A program made the translations under genes and the position numbers. The notes below the pieces were generated by a model. The model ran no database searches. It saw only the letters and a program-made list of their open reading frames with translations, and had not been told where the DNA came from. From NCBI GenBank assembly GCA_938009055.1, contig CALLIO010000018.1, positions 1-5,458 of the forward strand: DNA of 5,458 nt, in the 5' to 3' direction. The first letter of the stretch is position 1, and each line of letters opens with the position of its first letter. Shown in pieces: positions 5,094 through 5,458 of the stretch. The stretch is from an uncultured Altererythrobacter sp. (GTDB lineage Bacteria; Pseudomonadota; Alphaproteobacteria; Sphingomonadales; Sphingomonadaceae).

Positions 5094-5458
5094 ATGCTCA
5101 AGGTTCTGACCAAACGCGCTGATTTTCTCGCCGCCAACAAAGGCTTGCGCAATGCGCGGCCCGGCTTTGTCCTGCAAACGCGGCCCAATGATGGGCAAGG
5201 CATGCGCTTTGGGATCACCGTGACTAAGAAGATTGGCAATGCCGTCGTGCGCAATCGGATGAAGCGGCGGTTTCGCGAAATGCTGCGCGCGGCTTTGCCG
5301 GTGCATGGTCTTGCCAACACCGATCATGTCTTGATTGGCCGGATGGGCGGGGTTGAGCGCGACTTTGCCCAAATGAGCCAGGAATTGCAGATTACGCTTG
5401 AACAGGCTGCCCAAGGCAAGGGCGATTCGCGTAGGCCCAATTTTCGTGGGCGCAAACC
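5094..5458 (+). CDS. rnpA: Ribonuclease P protein component (partial, runs off the window)
   Basis: RnpA is the protein subunit that helps the RNase P ribozyme bind precursor tRNA and remove its 5' leader. 121 codons are visible without a stop. The start 'MLKVLTKRADFLAANKGLR' (1-19) is typical, 'RFGITVTKKIGNAVVRNRMK' (38-57) leads into the RNR signature, and Arg53-Asn54-Arg55 with 'KRRFRE' (57-62) are the hallmark RNA-contacting residues. 'LIGRMGGVERDFAQM' (80-94) matches the last helix region. Family members are often about 110-130 residues, so the stop should lie just past the edge; the visible tail is basic. AAGG at 5081-5084 is 9 bases before the ATG. Transcription probably comes from the rpmH promoter through the hairpin-rich spacer. 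Confidence 0.96.
   Translation, partial: MLKVLTKRADFLAANKGLRNARPGFVLQTRPNDGQGMRFGITVTKKIGNAVVRNRMKRRFREMLRAALPVHGLANTDHVLIGRMGGVERDFAQMSQELQITLEQAAQGKGDSRRPNFRGRK

Overview
The window looks like a piece of an alphaproteobacterial chromosome, most likely Sphingomonadales and probably an Erythrobacteraceae-type genome. Four things point there: the 44-residue L34 protein with its 'MKRTFQPSN' start and 'KNLCA' end, the rpmH-rnpA pair, a small secreted protein of the CC_3452 family, and moderately high GC with many GCGC-rich codons. No mobile element, CRISPR array, tRNA or rRNA is visible. The taxonomy is inferred from protein style and was not tested by a search.

Left part (1-1260). A 12-codon tail of a plus-strand gene enters from the left. 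A minus-strand gene for a small exported CC_3452-family protein (195-536) follows. It ends in a strong rho-independent terminator that works only in the minus direction (about 89-139). Divergent from it is an HxlR-family winged-helix regulator (703-1260). The gap between the two starts holds copies of AGTTGC spaced by 17 bp and 34 bp. One copy forms a perfect 10-bp palindrome between plausible -35 and -10 elements. This is a good candidate operator for autoregulation and perhaps for control of the secreted protein.

Middle part (1276-3514, minus strand). A two-gene unit is transcribed leftward: comM/yifB (Mg-chelatase-like AAA+ DNA branch-migration helicase, TTG start with a strong Shine-Dalgarno), then, 10 bases after its stop, a 239-residue protein with three N-terminal membrane helices and a cyclic-nucleotide-binding-like domain laid out like eukaryotic Popeye (POPDC) proteins. 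The phosphate-binding arginine of canonical CRP-type pockets appears to be threonine. This unit meets the HxlR gene tail to tail with a 15-bp gap.

Right part (3515-5458). A 171-bp divergent control region separates comM from a plus-strand exported protein with a ClpP/crotonase-like core (3686-4693). The region holds an 18-bp inverted repeat (GCTACC-N5-GTTAACC) and TTAACC motifs resembling CtrA half-sites. Next come rpmH, with a promoter that begins one base after the upstream stop codon, and rnpA, which runs off the right edge. The 127 bases between rpmH and rnpA fold into three consecutive hairpins. The last is terminator-like and sits just before the rnpA ribosome binding site, as expected of an attenuator that keeps RNase P protein low relative to L34.

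Nothing here is an obvious defence or mobile system. The least ordinary items are the Popeye-like receptor coupled to comM, the AGTTGC array, the inverted repeat in the comM control region, and the divergent ClpP-like exported protein.
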